60,673 nucleotides of DNA from CAIKXD01 sp035439485 (GTDB lineage: Bacteria; Bacteroidota; Bacteroidia; UBA4408). Location of the stretch: positions 1 through 60,673 of the forward strand of contig DAORKI010000008.1 of NCBI GenBank assembly GCA_035439485.1. Reading direction: 5' to 3'. The position numbers and the translations under genes are program-made. Shown here piece by piece: positions 17,398 to 26,682 of the stretch (its first letter is position 1; each line of letters starts with the position of its first letter). The notes under the pieces were generated by a model. That model had not been told where the DNA came from. It saw nothing but the letters and a program-made list of their open reading frames with translations, and made no database searches.

Positions 17398-19626
17398 TTA
17401 ATACTTGATTAATTTTTTAGAAATACTTGATGAGCCATTATTAAAATTGACAAAATAGATCCCAGATTCTAAATTTTTAATATCAAGGTTTAAATTATTT
17501 AAACCTTTTTGAAAGGTTAATTGATATTGAGCTTGAGCTTTGCCTGCCAAATCAAAAATAGTGATGGTGTTGGGCGTATTATTGTTAGAATTATTTTGAA
17601 CAATGAGGGTTACATTATTTTGATGGTTTGGATTTGGAAATAAAGATGCACTAGAAATGGATTGATCAACATTGAAAGTAACGATACTGCCTCCATTTTG
17701 GGTGAATCTTGAAAAAAATTCCTGATAAAACTGATTTGCAATATTTTGGTCATGTATGACAACTGTATTCTCATCGTTTTTGTTGTTTGCATTGTTACTC
17801 CAATTATGCGAACCAGTCCAAACTAATGGGTCACTAGAACTATTTTCTTGGTCAACAATTAAGTACTTATGATGCATGATGCTATTCGCACTATCAACAT
17901 TAGCTAACATATGAGCTGGCTGCATACCGTTTATTAAATCGTTCCATGTAATTGTTCCAATAATGCTATGCGTTAAACCAAAAGCTTCGACACCGAGAGC
18001 CACCTGATCAGTAACAGCTTGCGATAAATCAAATCTAGTGATAATCATGGATGCAAAATACATGGAGCTATTAGAGGAATTAATGGTATTAATTAGTTTG
18101 TTGTTTACATTATCTGAGGGGCTAAAATAGCATTCCACACGCTTACCACCAATATTGAATTCATGTGGTGTATTATCTGTTTTAAAAGGGCCAAATCTTG
18201 AATTGGTAACACTAGGAATTTGACCACTATCGCCCCACATTTCATTAAATTCTAAAGTGTAGGCTTTTGCCAAACTTTGATCTTGAAAAATAACAACATT
18301 ATTTGCATCACTATTTATTTGCCCATCTTGCCAGTTGGTGGCACCTGTCCAAACAATAGCTTTGTTAGGATTACTATGTTTAGCATCAATAATCACAAAT
18401 TTGTTGTGCATAATTCCATAACTACTAGTGGTTGGGCTAGGTATTTTTATTATACTATTATTTATAGCCGAAATCCCAGTATTTGTAGCCGCCAAACTTC
18501 CATCAGAAATCACACGTACCTCAACTCCACGGTTGTAAGCTGCATTTATGGCATCTGAAATGTTTGAAATATTGGATAAATTGAAGTCATATATTGTAAT
18601 ATCTAATGTTTCAGAGGCCCTATCTATATAGGCAATTAATGTATCATCAATGGCTTCAAACAACTGATTAGCATTTTGAATGCTTGCTACAGTAGTATCA
18701 ACACTTAGATTAAAATACGCAATGATATTTCCTGTAGAAAGTGATTGCGTGGCATAAATACCTTTAGTACTAAATGCAGTATCTGTACCTTGGGTAGAAA
18801 AACATTTTGCGTAAATAATATCGGCTGGATTTAATCCTGTGAGTATTACTTCATGTGTTGTCGTATTTGGAGTTCCAGCAACTAGTCCAAGTTCTAAATT
18901 TGGGGTTCTACCATACCTCACTTGTGAAGATCCTAATGAATCAGTAAGCCATGAAAGTTTAAACCCATCTGTAACAATATTGGATACTGTGATAGGTGAA
19001 ATGATTTGAATGGTTGGCGGCAAAATAAAATCGTTATAATCTCTTGGTATAATTTGATAATCGTTAATATATTGAGAAGATATGCCAATCAAATCAATTG
19101 TTCCTGTAGGTATAACTTGGCCAATCATTGGAGAATTCGATCTTATGTAAATAAAAAAATTGGATGCACCTGAAGTTAATGTATATGATGTATTCCCAGT
19201 AATTGCTTGTCCGGCATTTTGAAAAGTAACATTGTTTATTCTTACAAGTTGTGCTTCATTTACTTCTCCCATTTGTGTAGGCACAATCAAAAGCGGTTGC
19301 GGAATTGGGTTGCCGCTACTATGCACTACAAAAGCGTTTACCGGCTGTATCTCAAGCAAACCATTATAGTCAACTAAAACGCCTGTAATAGATACGCTAT
19401 CACCTCTATCCAGTGCAGCAAGTTGTGTGTCGTAAGCTGCTAATCCAGCAGTATTGTCTTGAAGGTATCTGATTACACCTAATTCAGGACCATTTGTAAC
19501 AATACCAGAAACTGTAACAGTTGCACCTACTCCTAATAGTCGGGCTGAAGCAATATTAGCCTGAGCAAATAGCTGAGTGTTAAGAATAAAAGAAAGTAAA
19601 ATTATGATATAAATGTTTTTTTTCAT
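17398..19626 (-). CDS. Secreted phospholipase D-like protein with T9SS sorting domain
   Basis: 742 aa. A signal peptide (cleavage near LFAQA) leads into an OB-fold-like domain (about residues 20-200, TVSGIVTNGPELGVIRYLQD), then a fibronectin type III-like segment (about 210-300). Two PLD halves follow, each with an intact HKD motif and its trailing Asn: HNKFVIID with WTGATNW near residue 406, and HHKYLIVD with WTGSHNW near 585. The C-terminal T9SS domain ends GIYFVNFNNGSSSISKKLI. The paired motifs predict a phosphodiesterase acting outside the cell on phospholipid or nucleic acid. The OB-fold favours nucleic acid, but that is inference. Confidence 0.9.
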   Translation of the reverse strand: MKKNIYIIILLSFILNTQLFAQANIASARLLGVGATVTVSGIVTNGPELGVIRYLQDNTAGLAAYDTQLAALDRGDSVSITGVLVDYNGLLEIQPVNAFVVHSSGNPIPQPLLIVPTQMGEVNEAQLVRINNVTFQNAGQAITGNTSYTLTSGASNFFIYIRSNSPMIGQVIPTGTIDLIGISSQYINDYQIIPRDYNDFILPPTIQIISPITVSNIVTDGFKLSWLTDSLGSSQVRYGRTPNLELGLVAGTPNTTTHEVILTGLNPADIIYAKCFSTQGTDTAFSTKGIYATQSLSTGNIIAYFNLSVDTTVASIQNANQLFEAIDDTLIAYIDRASETLDITIYDFNLSNISNISDAINAAYNRGVEVRVISDGSLAATNTGISAINNSIIKIPSPTTSSYGIMHNKFVIIDAKHSNPNKAIVWTGATNWQDGQINSDANNVVIFQDQSLAKAYTLEFNEMWGDSGQIPSVTNSRFGPFKTDNTPHEFNIGGKRVECYFSPSDNVNNKLINTINSSNSSMYFASMIITRFDLSQAVTDQVALGVEAFGLTHSIIGTITWNDLINGMQPAHMLANVDSANSIMHHKYLIVDQENSSSDPLVWTGSHNWSNNANNKNDENTVVIHDQNIANQFYQEFFSRFTQNGGSIVTFNVDQSISSASLFPNPNHQNNVTLIVQNNSNNNTPNTITIFDLAGKAQAQYQLTFQKGLNNLNLDIKNLESGIYFVNFNNGSSSISKKLIKY

Positions 19627-19851
19627 AGCATTTTATTGTGGTGCAAAGTTGCATTTAAAAGCAATTTTGTAATTGCATTTATTGTAATCAAAAGGTTAAG
19701 TAATTGTTATGTAACTTGAGAAAAATTTCCATTTTTAATCCATCAGAAATCCATATTTTAATGTAATTTTGAATGTTATTTTTTAAATACATAATGTTAA
19801 TTACTATTGTTATTTTGAAAATAAACGTTACAGATGGTAAAATTGTATTCA

Positions 19852-21795
19852 ATGAAAATCTTATACAGGCTGAGGTTATGTCTTTTAGCGATTCTTCCAA
19901 TAATTGCTTTTGCGCAGAACAACACCATTGATAGCTTAAAATCAAAATTGGGAATAAGCAGTGATACTTCAAAAGCTAAAATTTTGAGTGATTTATGTTG
20001 GGAATATAGAAATATTTCATTGGATTCGGCTGTAAATTACGGGAATAGGGCTATTGATTTTAGCAGAAAAAGAAAATTAAAACAGCATTTGGCACAATCG
20101 CTAAACGATTTAGGAATTATTTATACTGATAAGTCTGAATTTGAAAAGGCCTTATCTTTATTTTACGAAAGTTTAGATATTAGAAAAAATGCTAAAGATA
20201 GCATGGGTATGGCCTCCCTTTTTCTTAAAATTGGTATAGTTTACCAAAAACAAGGAGCCTTTCAAAAAGCGCTTGAATATCAGATTAAAGCATTAGCATT
20301 GTATGAACCTTTAAAATTTAAAAAAGGGATTTCTTATTGTTTAAACAATATTGCCAATGTAAATTATAACATGGGTAATAATTCTAAAGCCTTAGAGTAC
20401 CATCAAAAAAGTTATGCAATGAAAAAAGAAATGAATGATGAGTATGGTATGGCTGGATCTCTTGTTAATATTGGAAATATTTATTTTGAGCAAAAGAATT
20501 ATAATTTGGCAATTTCAACACTTCGTGATGCTTTATCAAGTTTAAGAAAAATTGGAGACAGAGAATACCTGAGTGCTTGTTTAAATAACTTAGGCTCAGC
20601 ATTGGTGAGCAATGGAAATAGTAAGGAGGCATATCCACACATTGTTGAAGCATTAAAATTGCGAAAACAAGAAGATGATAAAAAGGGTTTAATGTCATCA
20701 TACATTAATTATGCGAATGCATGCTTTAATCTAAATATGTTGAATGAAACCAAAATGGCATTCGAAGAGGCATTAAAACTTTCAAAACAAATAAGTGCAC
20801 TGCCAGAACAAGTAATGCTTTATAAAAGCCTATCAGATATTTCAGAAAAAACAGGGAATTCTGTGCTGGCGCTTAATTATTTACGTAAACATAATGAACT
20901 TCAAGATTCATTGTTAAATGTAAATTTAAACACCCAAATTGCTGAAATGCAAACTAAATATGAGACTGAAAAAAAAGAGAAAGAAAATGCTTTGCTAAAG
21001 AATGAAAATGCCATTAAAAAGCTTCAACTTGCAAAGGAAAAGAGTCAAAGAAATTTGTTATTGATTTTAATTTTATTGATTTTAATAAGTAGTGCTTTTA
21101 TTTTGGTTGCATTGAGAAATAAAAATAGAATAAAAATAAGCAGGGCCTTGTTACAACAGGAGCGAGTAAAGTTGAATGAAATATTGCAAACTCAAGAGTA
21201 TGAAAGAAAGAGAATTTCGCGTGAATTACATGATGGAGTTGGTCAAATGATGGCTGTTGTAAGAATGAATGTATCAGCAATTGAACCCGATCAACAATAT
21301 GTTGAATTATATAATAAATCGCTTAAATTAATCGATCAATCATGCGAGGAAATAAGGCAAATTTCTCATCAATTGATGCCTGGAGTTTTAATAAAAGGTG
21401 GACTTAAAGCAGGTTTGGATGAACTTGCCATGTACGTGAATGGTTCTGGAAACACAAAAGTATATGTTGATTTAGTTGGATTTGAGCAAAGACCCAGTGA
21501 AACTATTGAAATTAATTTGTATAGGATTATTCAAGAATTACTTACAAATATTTTGAAACATGCTGAGGCAACAGAAGTTCATATTCAATTAACTAAAGAA
21601 AATGAATTCATCACTATGATGCTTGAAGATAATGGAAAAGGACTTGATATAGCTGATTTAAAAAACTCAAAAGGAAATGGCTGGCATAATATTAATTCTA
21701 GATTGAACTTATTAAAAGGAAATATTGAAATAGACTCAAAACCAGGAAAGGGAACTGCTATATTTATTGAAATAAATGAAAATAATAAACTTTAA
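19852..21795 (+). CDS. TPR sensor histidine kinase, NarL/HisKA_3 type, orphan
   Basis: About 647 aa from the ATG that gives a good signal peptide (MKILYRLRLCLLAILPIIAF). An ATG 18 nt upstream would only prepend six residues. About seven TPRs fill residues 45-330 in the periplasm, then a coiled coil and one membrane helix (NLLLILILLILISSAF) near 405. The HisKA_3 dimerisation box RISRELHDGVGQMMAVV carries the phospho-His, and the HATPase N-box is QELLTNILKHA with later DNGKGLD. Such kinases usually phosphorylate LuxR-type regulators, but no response regulator gene is next to it, so its partner must lie elsewhere. Confidence 0.92.
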   Translation: MKILYRLRLCLLAILPIIAFAQNNTIDSLKSKLGISSDTSKAKILSDLCWEYRNISLDSAVNYGNRAIDFSRKRKLKQHLAQSLNDLGIIYTDKSEFEKALSLFYESLDIRKNAKDSMGMASLFLKIGIVYQKQGAFQKALEYQIKALALYEPLKFKKGISYCLNNIANVNYNMGNNSKALEYHQKSYAMKKEMNDEYGMAGSLVNIGNIYFEQKNYNLAISTLRDALSSLRKIGDREYLSACLNNLGSALVSNGNSKEAYPHIVEALKLRKQEDDKKGLMSSYINYANACFNLNMLNETKMAFEEALKLSKQISALPEQVMLYKSLSDISEKTGNSVLALNYLRKHNELQDSLLNVNLNTQIAEMQTKYETEKKEKENALLKNENAIKKLQLAKEKSQRNLLLILILLILISSAFILVALRNKNRIKISRALLQQERVKLNEILQTQEYERKRISRELHDGVGQMMAVVRMNVSAIEPDQQYVELYNKSLKLIDQSCEEIRQISHQLMPGVLIKGGLKAGLDELAMYVNGSGNTKVYVDLVGFEQRPSETIEINLYRIIQELLTNILKHAEATEVHIQLTKENEFITMMLEDNGKGLDIADLKNSKGNGWHNINSRLNLLKGNIEIDSKPGKGTAIFIEINENNKL

Positions 21796-21886
21796 GCAGC
21801 GTTTATCATTTTATTGGAGTCTTGTTTATGAACAATTTTAACTGCAAATTTGCCAAAAAATATTTGATATCTTAAAAACGTTAACA

Positions 21887-23272
21887 ATGGAATTTAGAAT
21901 TGAAAAAGACACCATGGGTGAAGTAAAGGTACCAGCCCAAAAATATTGGGGTGCACAAACCGAACGCAGCAGAAATAATTTTAAAATTGGCGTTGAAGCT
22001 AGTATGCCCAAAGAGATAATTTATGCTTTTGCATACTTAAAAAAAGCAGCTGCACATGCTAATCACGACCTAGGAGTGCTGAATGCGGAAAAAAGAGATT
22101 TAATTTCAAGAGTATGTGATGAAATATTGACAAAAACACATGATGATGAATTTCCATTAGTAATTTGGCAAACTGGTAGCGGTACACAAAGCAATATGAA
22201 TGTTAATGAAGTCATAGCTAATCGTGCACACGTGCTTAATGGAGGTAATATTTTAGATGACAAAAAGATATTGCATCCCAATGACGATGTAAATAAATCT
22301 CAAAGTAGCAATGATACTTATCCAACAGCTATGCATATTGCAGCTTATAAGCAAGCAGTTGAAATTACCATCCCGGGCCTTGAAAAGTTGCATAAAACCA
22401 TTGTAGCAAAATCTGAAAAGTTTAAATCAATGGTAAAGGTTGGACGTACCCATTTTATGGATGCCACTCCATTAACTTTAGGGCAAGAGTTTGGAGGTTA
22501 TGCCCAGCAAATTGCTAATAGCATTAGAGCTATTAAAAATGCACTAGAAATGGTAAGAGAATTGGCACTTGGTGGAACAGCTGTTGGCACTGGATTAAAC
22601 ACACCCAAGGGTTATGATGTTTTAGTAGCTAAGAAAATTGCAGAATTTACAAGTTTACCATTTGTAACCGCACCAAATAAATTTGAAGCTTTAGCTGCAC
22701 ACGATGCCATGGTTGAATTAAGTGCTGCCTATAAAAGAACAGCAGTGGCATTAATGAAAATTGCCAATGATGTGCGTATGTTGTCATCTGGTCCACGAAG
22801 CGGCATTGGTGAAATTATTATTCCTGATAATGAGCCAGGTTCATCAATTATGCCGGGGAAAGTTAATCCAACACAACCAGAAGCACTCACTATGGTATGT
22901 GCGCAAGTTATGGGAAATGATGTAGCAGTGGGAATTGGTGGTGCAACAGGGCATTTTGAATTGAATGTGTTTAAGCCTTTAATTGCTGCTAATGTATTAC
23001 AAAGTGGTCGTTTAATTGGTGATGCATGTGTTTCATTTAATGATAATTGTGCAGTTGGAATTGAAGCTAATGCTGACAGTATTAAAAAGCATTTAGAAAA
23101 TTCATTAATGCTGGTAACAGCTTTAAATCCACATATTGGATATGAAAATGCTGCCAAAATTGCAAAGAAAGCGCACAAGGAGAACAAAACATTAAGACAA
23201 GCAGCAATTGAATTAAGCTTGCTTACAGATGAGCAATTTACCCAATGGGTGAAACCAGAAGATATGGTTTAA
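21887..23272 (+). CDS. fumC: Class II fumarate hydratase
   Basis: Hydrates fumarate to L-malate in the TCA cycle; iron-independent homotetramer. The family signature GSSIMPGKVNP (SS loop with catalytic Ser) is near residue 318. KVGRTHFMDATPLTLGQEF and QTGSGTQSNMNVNEV are also present. 461 aa is the normal length and the start MEFRIEKDTMGEVKVPA is typical. It is followed after 22 nt by a small barrel-like gene. Confidence 0.97.
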   Translation: MEFRIEKDTMGEVKVPAQKYWGAQTERSRNNFKIGVEASMPKEIIYAFAYLKKAAAHANHDLGVLNAEKRDLISRVCDEILTKTHDDEFPLVIWQTGSGTQSNMNVNEVIANRAHVLNGGNILDDKKILHPNDDVNKSQSSNDTYPTAMHIAAYKQAVEITIPGLEKLHKTIVAKSEKFKSMVKVGRTHFMDATPLTLGQEFGGYAQQIANSIRAIKNALEMVRELALGGTAVGTGLNTPKGYDVLVAKKIAEFTSLPFVTAPNKFEALAAHDAMVELSAAYKRTAVALMKIANDVRMLSSGPRSGIGEIIIPDNEPGSSIMPGKVNPTQPEALTMVCAQVMGNDVAVGIGGATGHFELNVFKPLIAANVLQSGRLIGDACVSFNDNCAVGIEANADSIKKHLENSLMLVTALNPHIGYENAAKIAKKAHKENKTLRQAAIELSLLTDEQFTQWVKPEDMV

Positions 23273-23294
23273 ATTAGCATATAGAAATAGTAAG

Positions 23295-23912
23295 TTGACA
23301 AATTCAAATCGCATATTTATACCTATTATAAGAATTTTAGTTATTGCTTTATCAGCTATTTTAATCGACCATTCAGATGTTTTTGCTCAACTAAAACAAC
23401 GCGAAGATGAACTTAAAAAGGAGCGTACTATAAGAGGAAATAGGTTTAAAATTTTTAATAATTATTTAAATTTTGGTACAGGATTAGGTAGGGCTATTGA
23501 GCAAAGTACTATTTGGCATCCAACTGCAATTGAATATAATTTTCATATTAAACGTTCTTATTTTTTAATTGGATATCAAAGAACTGACGTGAGTGGTATT
23601 TTGAATAAGCCTAAAAGAAACAGAATGAATGATTTACATCTTTGTTATGGCTTTAGGAAAGAAACAAAGGCTCTTAATATAGCCTATTATGGCGGAATAT
23701 CACGACCATGGGGTGTTATGAATGATTCTCTTGCCTTTCAAACCTATGGTATATATGCTGAAGCTCAATTTATAAGAAAGCTGTTTTATGATGTTGGTGC
23801 AGGTATTTCAATCTTTGGGCATTACAATAATTATTTTCCACTTTTTGGAATTCGAATTGATATATTTTTAAGCGGTGCCTATCAAGGTAAAATGAATGCT
23901 GATTCAGAGTAA
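23295..23912 (+). CDS. Hypothetical outer-membrane beta-barrel-like protein
   Basis: 205 aa, started at TTG because no in-frame ATG precedes the hydrophobic signal sequence (RIFIPIIRILVIALSAILI, cleavage near VFAQ). The mature region shows alternating aromatic strands (FLIGYQRTDVSG, LNIAYYGGISRPWG, LFYDVGAGISIFGH), which suggest a small outer-membrane barrel. I recognise no named family. It sits between fumC (22 nt upstream) and dapD (14 nt downstream), so it is probably co-transcribed with dapD. Confidence 0.7.
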   Translation: MTNSNRIFIPIIRILVIALSAILIDHSDVFAQLKQREDELKKERTIRGNRFKIFNNYLNFGTGLGRAIEQSTIWHPTAIEYNFHIKRSYFLIGYQRTDVSGILNKPKRNRMNDLHLCYGFRKETKALNIAYYGGISRPWGVMNDSLAFQTYGIYAEAQFIRKLFYDVGAGISIFGHYNNYFPLFGIRIDIFLSGAYQGKMNADSE

Positions 23913-23926
23913 TAAATTAAATTTTT

Positions 23927-24745
23927 ATGCAAAATTATTCACAATTTATAGAACAAGCTTGGCAAAACCGAGAGTTGCTTAAGGAGCAACAAATGCAGGA
24001 TATTATCAGAGAAGTGATTGCCCTGTTAGACGAAGGTAAATTAAGAGTGGCAGAACCTTTAGAAGATGGTAACTGGCAAGTTAATGAATGGATAAAAAAG
24101 GCGGTGATAATGTATTTTCCTATACAACAAATGGAAGTGCATGAAGTAGGTATTTTTCAGTATTATGATAAAATGCTATTAAAACGCAATTATAAGGAAC
24201 TCGGTGTGCGTGTTGTACCAAGTGCTGTGGCAAGATATGGCGCTTATTTGGCTTCAGGTGTGATATTAATGCCTAGTTATGTGAATATTGGAGCATACGT
24301 TGATTCAGGAACTATGGTGGATACATGGGCAACTGTTGGTTCTTGTGCTCAGATAGGTAAAAATGTACATTTGAGTGGAGGCGTAGGAATAGGAGGGGTA
24401 CTTGAGCCTGTTCAAGCTTCACCTGTAATTATTGAAGATGGTGCATTTATTGGTTCAAGAAGTATAGTGGTTGAAGGTGTTAGGGTAGGTAAGGAGGCTG
24501 TGCTTGGCGCTAATGTGGTACTCACCATGAGTACAAAAATTATAGATGTTACAGGAGCTGAACCAATTGAAATGAAAGGCTATGTCCCAGCGCGTTCAGT
24601 TGTTATACCTGGCGCCTATAGCAAACAATTTAATGCTGGAACCTATCAGGTACCTTGCGCTTTAATTATTGGAAAAAGAAAAGCAAGTACTGATTTAAAA
24701 ACCTCGCTCAACAGTGCTTTGCGCGAATATGATGTAGCTGTATAA
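23927..24745 (+). CDS. dapD: Tetrahydrodipicolinate N-succinyltransferase
   Basis: Succinylates tetrahydropyridine-2,6-dicarboxylate in the lysine/diaminopimelate pathway. Left-handed beta-helix hexapeptide repeats are visible from about residue 110 to 220 (GAYVDSGTMVDTWATVGSCA, then VHLSGGVGIGGVLEP). 272 aa is standard for DapD. The C-terminal ALIIGKRKASTDLKTSLN is typical. The following methylase gene starts 15 nt downstream. Confidence 0.95.
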   Translation: MQNYSQFIEQAWQNRELLKEQQMQDIIREVIALLDEGKLRVAEPLEDGNWQVNEWIKKAVIMYFPIQQMEVHEVGIFQYYDKMLLKRNYKELGVRVVPSAVARYGAYLASGVILMPSYVNIGAYVDSGTMVDTWATVGSCAQIGKNVHLSGGVGIGGVLEPVQASPVIIEDGAFIGSRSIVVEGVRVGKEAVLGANVVLTMSTKIIDVTGAEPIEMKGYVPARSVVIPGAYSKQFNAGTYQVPCALIIGKRKASTDLKTSLNSALREYDVAV

Positions 24746-24760
24746 ATAATAAATAAAAAT

Positions 24761-25465
24761 TTGAAAAACTGTATTTATGTGATCCCCTGCACACTCAGCA
24801 GCAACGAAAATTTGAGTGTAATACCACCCGAAGTTGCACCAGCTGCAATGGCTTGCGATGCCTTTATTGTAGAAGATTTAAGAAGTGCAAGAAGATATTT
24901 AAGAAAAATAGGTTTTACCAAAAATTTCGATGAGTTACCTTTTTTTGAAATGACCAAAGGTGCCGATCAAACTAACTTAACAGTATTTATTAAAAAGAAT
25001 ATTGAGTCGGTTAATATTGGAATACTATCAGAAGCGGGATGCCCAGGTGTGGCTGATCCTGGTGCTGATGCAGTGAAGATTGCCCATAATAATAATATTG
25101 AAGTAAGGCCATTAGTTGGACCATCATCAATTATTTTAACGCTGATGGCCTCTGGATTTAACGGACAAAACTTTGCCTTTAATGGTTATATGCCCATCGA
25201 AAAATCGGAGCGCGGAAAACGCATTGCCACCTTGGAAAATTTGATGTATCAGCACAATCAAACACAATTATTTATTGAAACGCCATTCAGAAATAACCAC
25301 TTATTTGCACATATTTTAGAAATATGTAAACCCACAACAAAATTGTGTATAGCTTCAGAATTAACGCTTCCCGAACAATTTATCGCTACAAAAACCATAG
25401 CGCAATGGAAAACAATTCCAATTGATTTGCATAAAAAGATGGTGGTGTTTGCTTTGTATAAGTAG
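24761..25465 (+). CDS. RsmI-like SAM-dependent methyltransferase (TP_methylase family)
   Basis: 234 aa tetrapyrrole-methylase fold enzyme. ILSEAGCPGVADPGADAV matches the SAM-binding loop of RsmI-type 16S rRNA 2'-O-methylases, and VRPLVGPSSIILTLMASG the next conserved strand-loop. The N-terminus IYVIPCTLSSNENLSVIPP differs from classical RsmI, which begins with LYLVATPIGN. This is therefore probably the shorter paralogue common in Bacteroidota, and its real target is uncertain. It begins with TTG; no ATG is available before the first strand. Confidence 0.85.
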   Translation: MKNCIYVIPCTLSSNENLSVIPPEVAPAAMACDAFIVEDLRSARRYLRKIGFTKNFDELPFFEMTKGADQTNLTVFIKKNIESVNIGILSEAGCPGVADPGADAVKIAHNNNIEVRPLVGPSSIILTLMASGFNGQNFAFNGYMPIEKSERGKRIATLENLMYQHNQTQLFIETPFRNNHLFAHILEICKPTTKLCIASELTLPEQFIATKTIAQWKTIPIDLHKKMVVFALYK

Positions 25466-25584
25466 TTTCATCCTTTAAGAACGTTTACTGGATTTTACTT
25501 TTAAATTGCGTTTTAACATATTGATTTTGTTAAAGTGAATTTTGATTTTAAACAATATTAAACATTTTAATAAGTTATCTAAAC

Positions 25585-26646
25585 ATGAAAAATATGTTTG
25601 GACTTATTTTTATTTTGGGTTTTACCTTAAATAGTGCTGTTCTTGCAAAGGGAAAGCCACCAAGATATAATCTTATCATTTCAATGAAAAAACTAAGTCA
25701 TTATCACTCTGCGGTTTTTGATACCATTGAAATTACAGCATACTTAGTACTAAAGCCACAGTATATTATCAGTGATAATTTACCAGAGATAAGAAATTGT
25801 TATGTTGGGATTAATGGTCAAGGAGTAACTTATGGGGATGATCATAAAATTATAATTTCTAAACCATGTTATATTAAATTTTTTTTTATTGATGGTTTCG
25901 ATTACCAATTGTTAGAAAGGGAATATATTATTTATGGCACCAATAATATTGAAGGTGATACATTAGGAAGTGTCTCTGTTGGAGGCTCACGGGTTTATTA
26001 TACTGTTCCAAGCTTTCAACTGCAAACAAATGCAAATGGGAATAAAATTTCATTAAACTTTAACTATGAAGGTAGGAATCCAATACCCCAGGGGTATTAT
26101 TTATTTATGGATACTATAGCTTTTGGATTTACTTTAGAAGATTATTATATAAGGCGCGTTGAATGGTTTAAAGATGGGCAGCCAATAGCTAATTCAGATA
26201 TAGAATTAACTGTTACAAGTCCAGGTAAATATTACGCGCATGTCACAAGCAATTATAATTATCCTTACACTTCCGATACTATTTCCTTTACCAATGAACA
26301 TTTAGGTATTAAAACTGATTGTATTGATGAGCTAATCGATGTTAGAAATGCATCAATTTCAAAAGGCGAATATGGCTATGATAATGAATTGAAGGAACAA
26401 TTAAAGGTTTATCCGAATCCTTTTACAAATGAATTAAGATTTAAATTTTCAGTTTGTAATCAATTAAAAGTATTCATTGAATTATATGATATTGGAGGAG
26501 TAAGAATACATCAAGAAGTTATTGAATTATATAGACAGGAACATTCAAGCATCAAGCTCGAATTTGGGGACATACCAAATGGACTTTATTTGTTAAGCAT
26601 GAAGGCGAATGAATATCACACAACAACAAAAATTATCAAACAATAA
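25585..26646 (+). CDS. Secreted protein with T9SS type A sorting domain
   Basis: 353 aa. Signal peptide (MKNMFGLIFILGFTLNSAVL, cleavage near LAKG). Residues 25-230 form a beta-rich region I do not recognise. Part of it reads like an Ig-like gliding/PKD-associated module (RRVEWFKDGQPIANSDIELT). The last 80 residues are a clear T9SS domain (LKVYPNPFTNELRFKF through NGLYLLSMKANEYHTTTKII). A bidirectional terminator separates it from convergent hppD. No catalytic motif was found. Confidence 0.82.
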   Translation: MKNMFGLIFILGFTLNSAVLAKGKPPRYNLIISMKKLSHYHSAVFDTIEITAYLVLKPQYIISDNLPEIRNCYVGINGQGVTYGDDHKIIISKPCYIKFFFIDGFDYQLLEREYIIYGTNNIEGDTLGSVSVGGSRVYYTVPSFQLQTNANGNKISLNFNYEGRNPIPQGYYLFMDTIAFGFTLEDYYIRRVEWFKDGQPIANSDIELTVTSPGKYYAHVTSNYNYPYTSDTISFTNEHLGIKTDCIDELIDVRNASISKGEYGYDNELKEQLKVYPNPFTNELRFKFSVCNQLKVFIELYDIGGVRIHQEVIELYRQEHSSIKLEFGDIPNGLYLLSMKANEYHTTTKIIKQ

Positions 26647-26648
26647 AA

Positions 26649-26674
26649 AAGGCCAACTAAATTTAGTTGACCTT
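26649..26674. terminator. Bidirectional terminator between convergent genes
   Basis: CAACTAAA/TTTAGTTG (26654-26661 and 26662-26669) is extended, after one mismatch, by AAGG/CCTT. On the minus strand six T residues follow, so it ends the hppD transcript. On the plus strand it follows the T9SS protein stop by 2 bp. Confidence 0.8.
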
Positions 26675-26682
26675 ACAATTTC

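Noticed and set aside
22729..23187. 152-aa minus-strand frame inside fumC
   Set aside because: Antisense to conserved fumarase sequence; composition follows the reverse complement of that gene.
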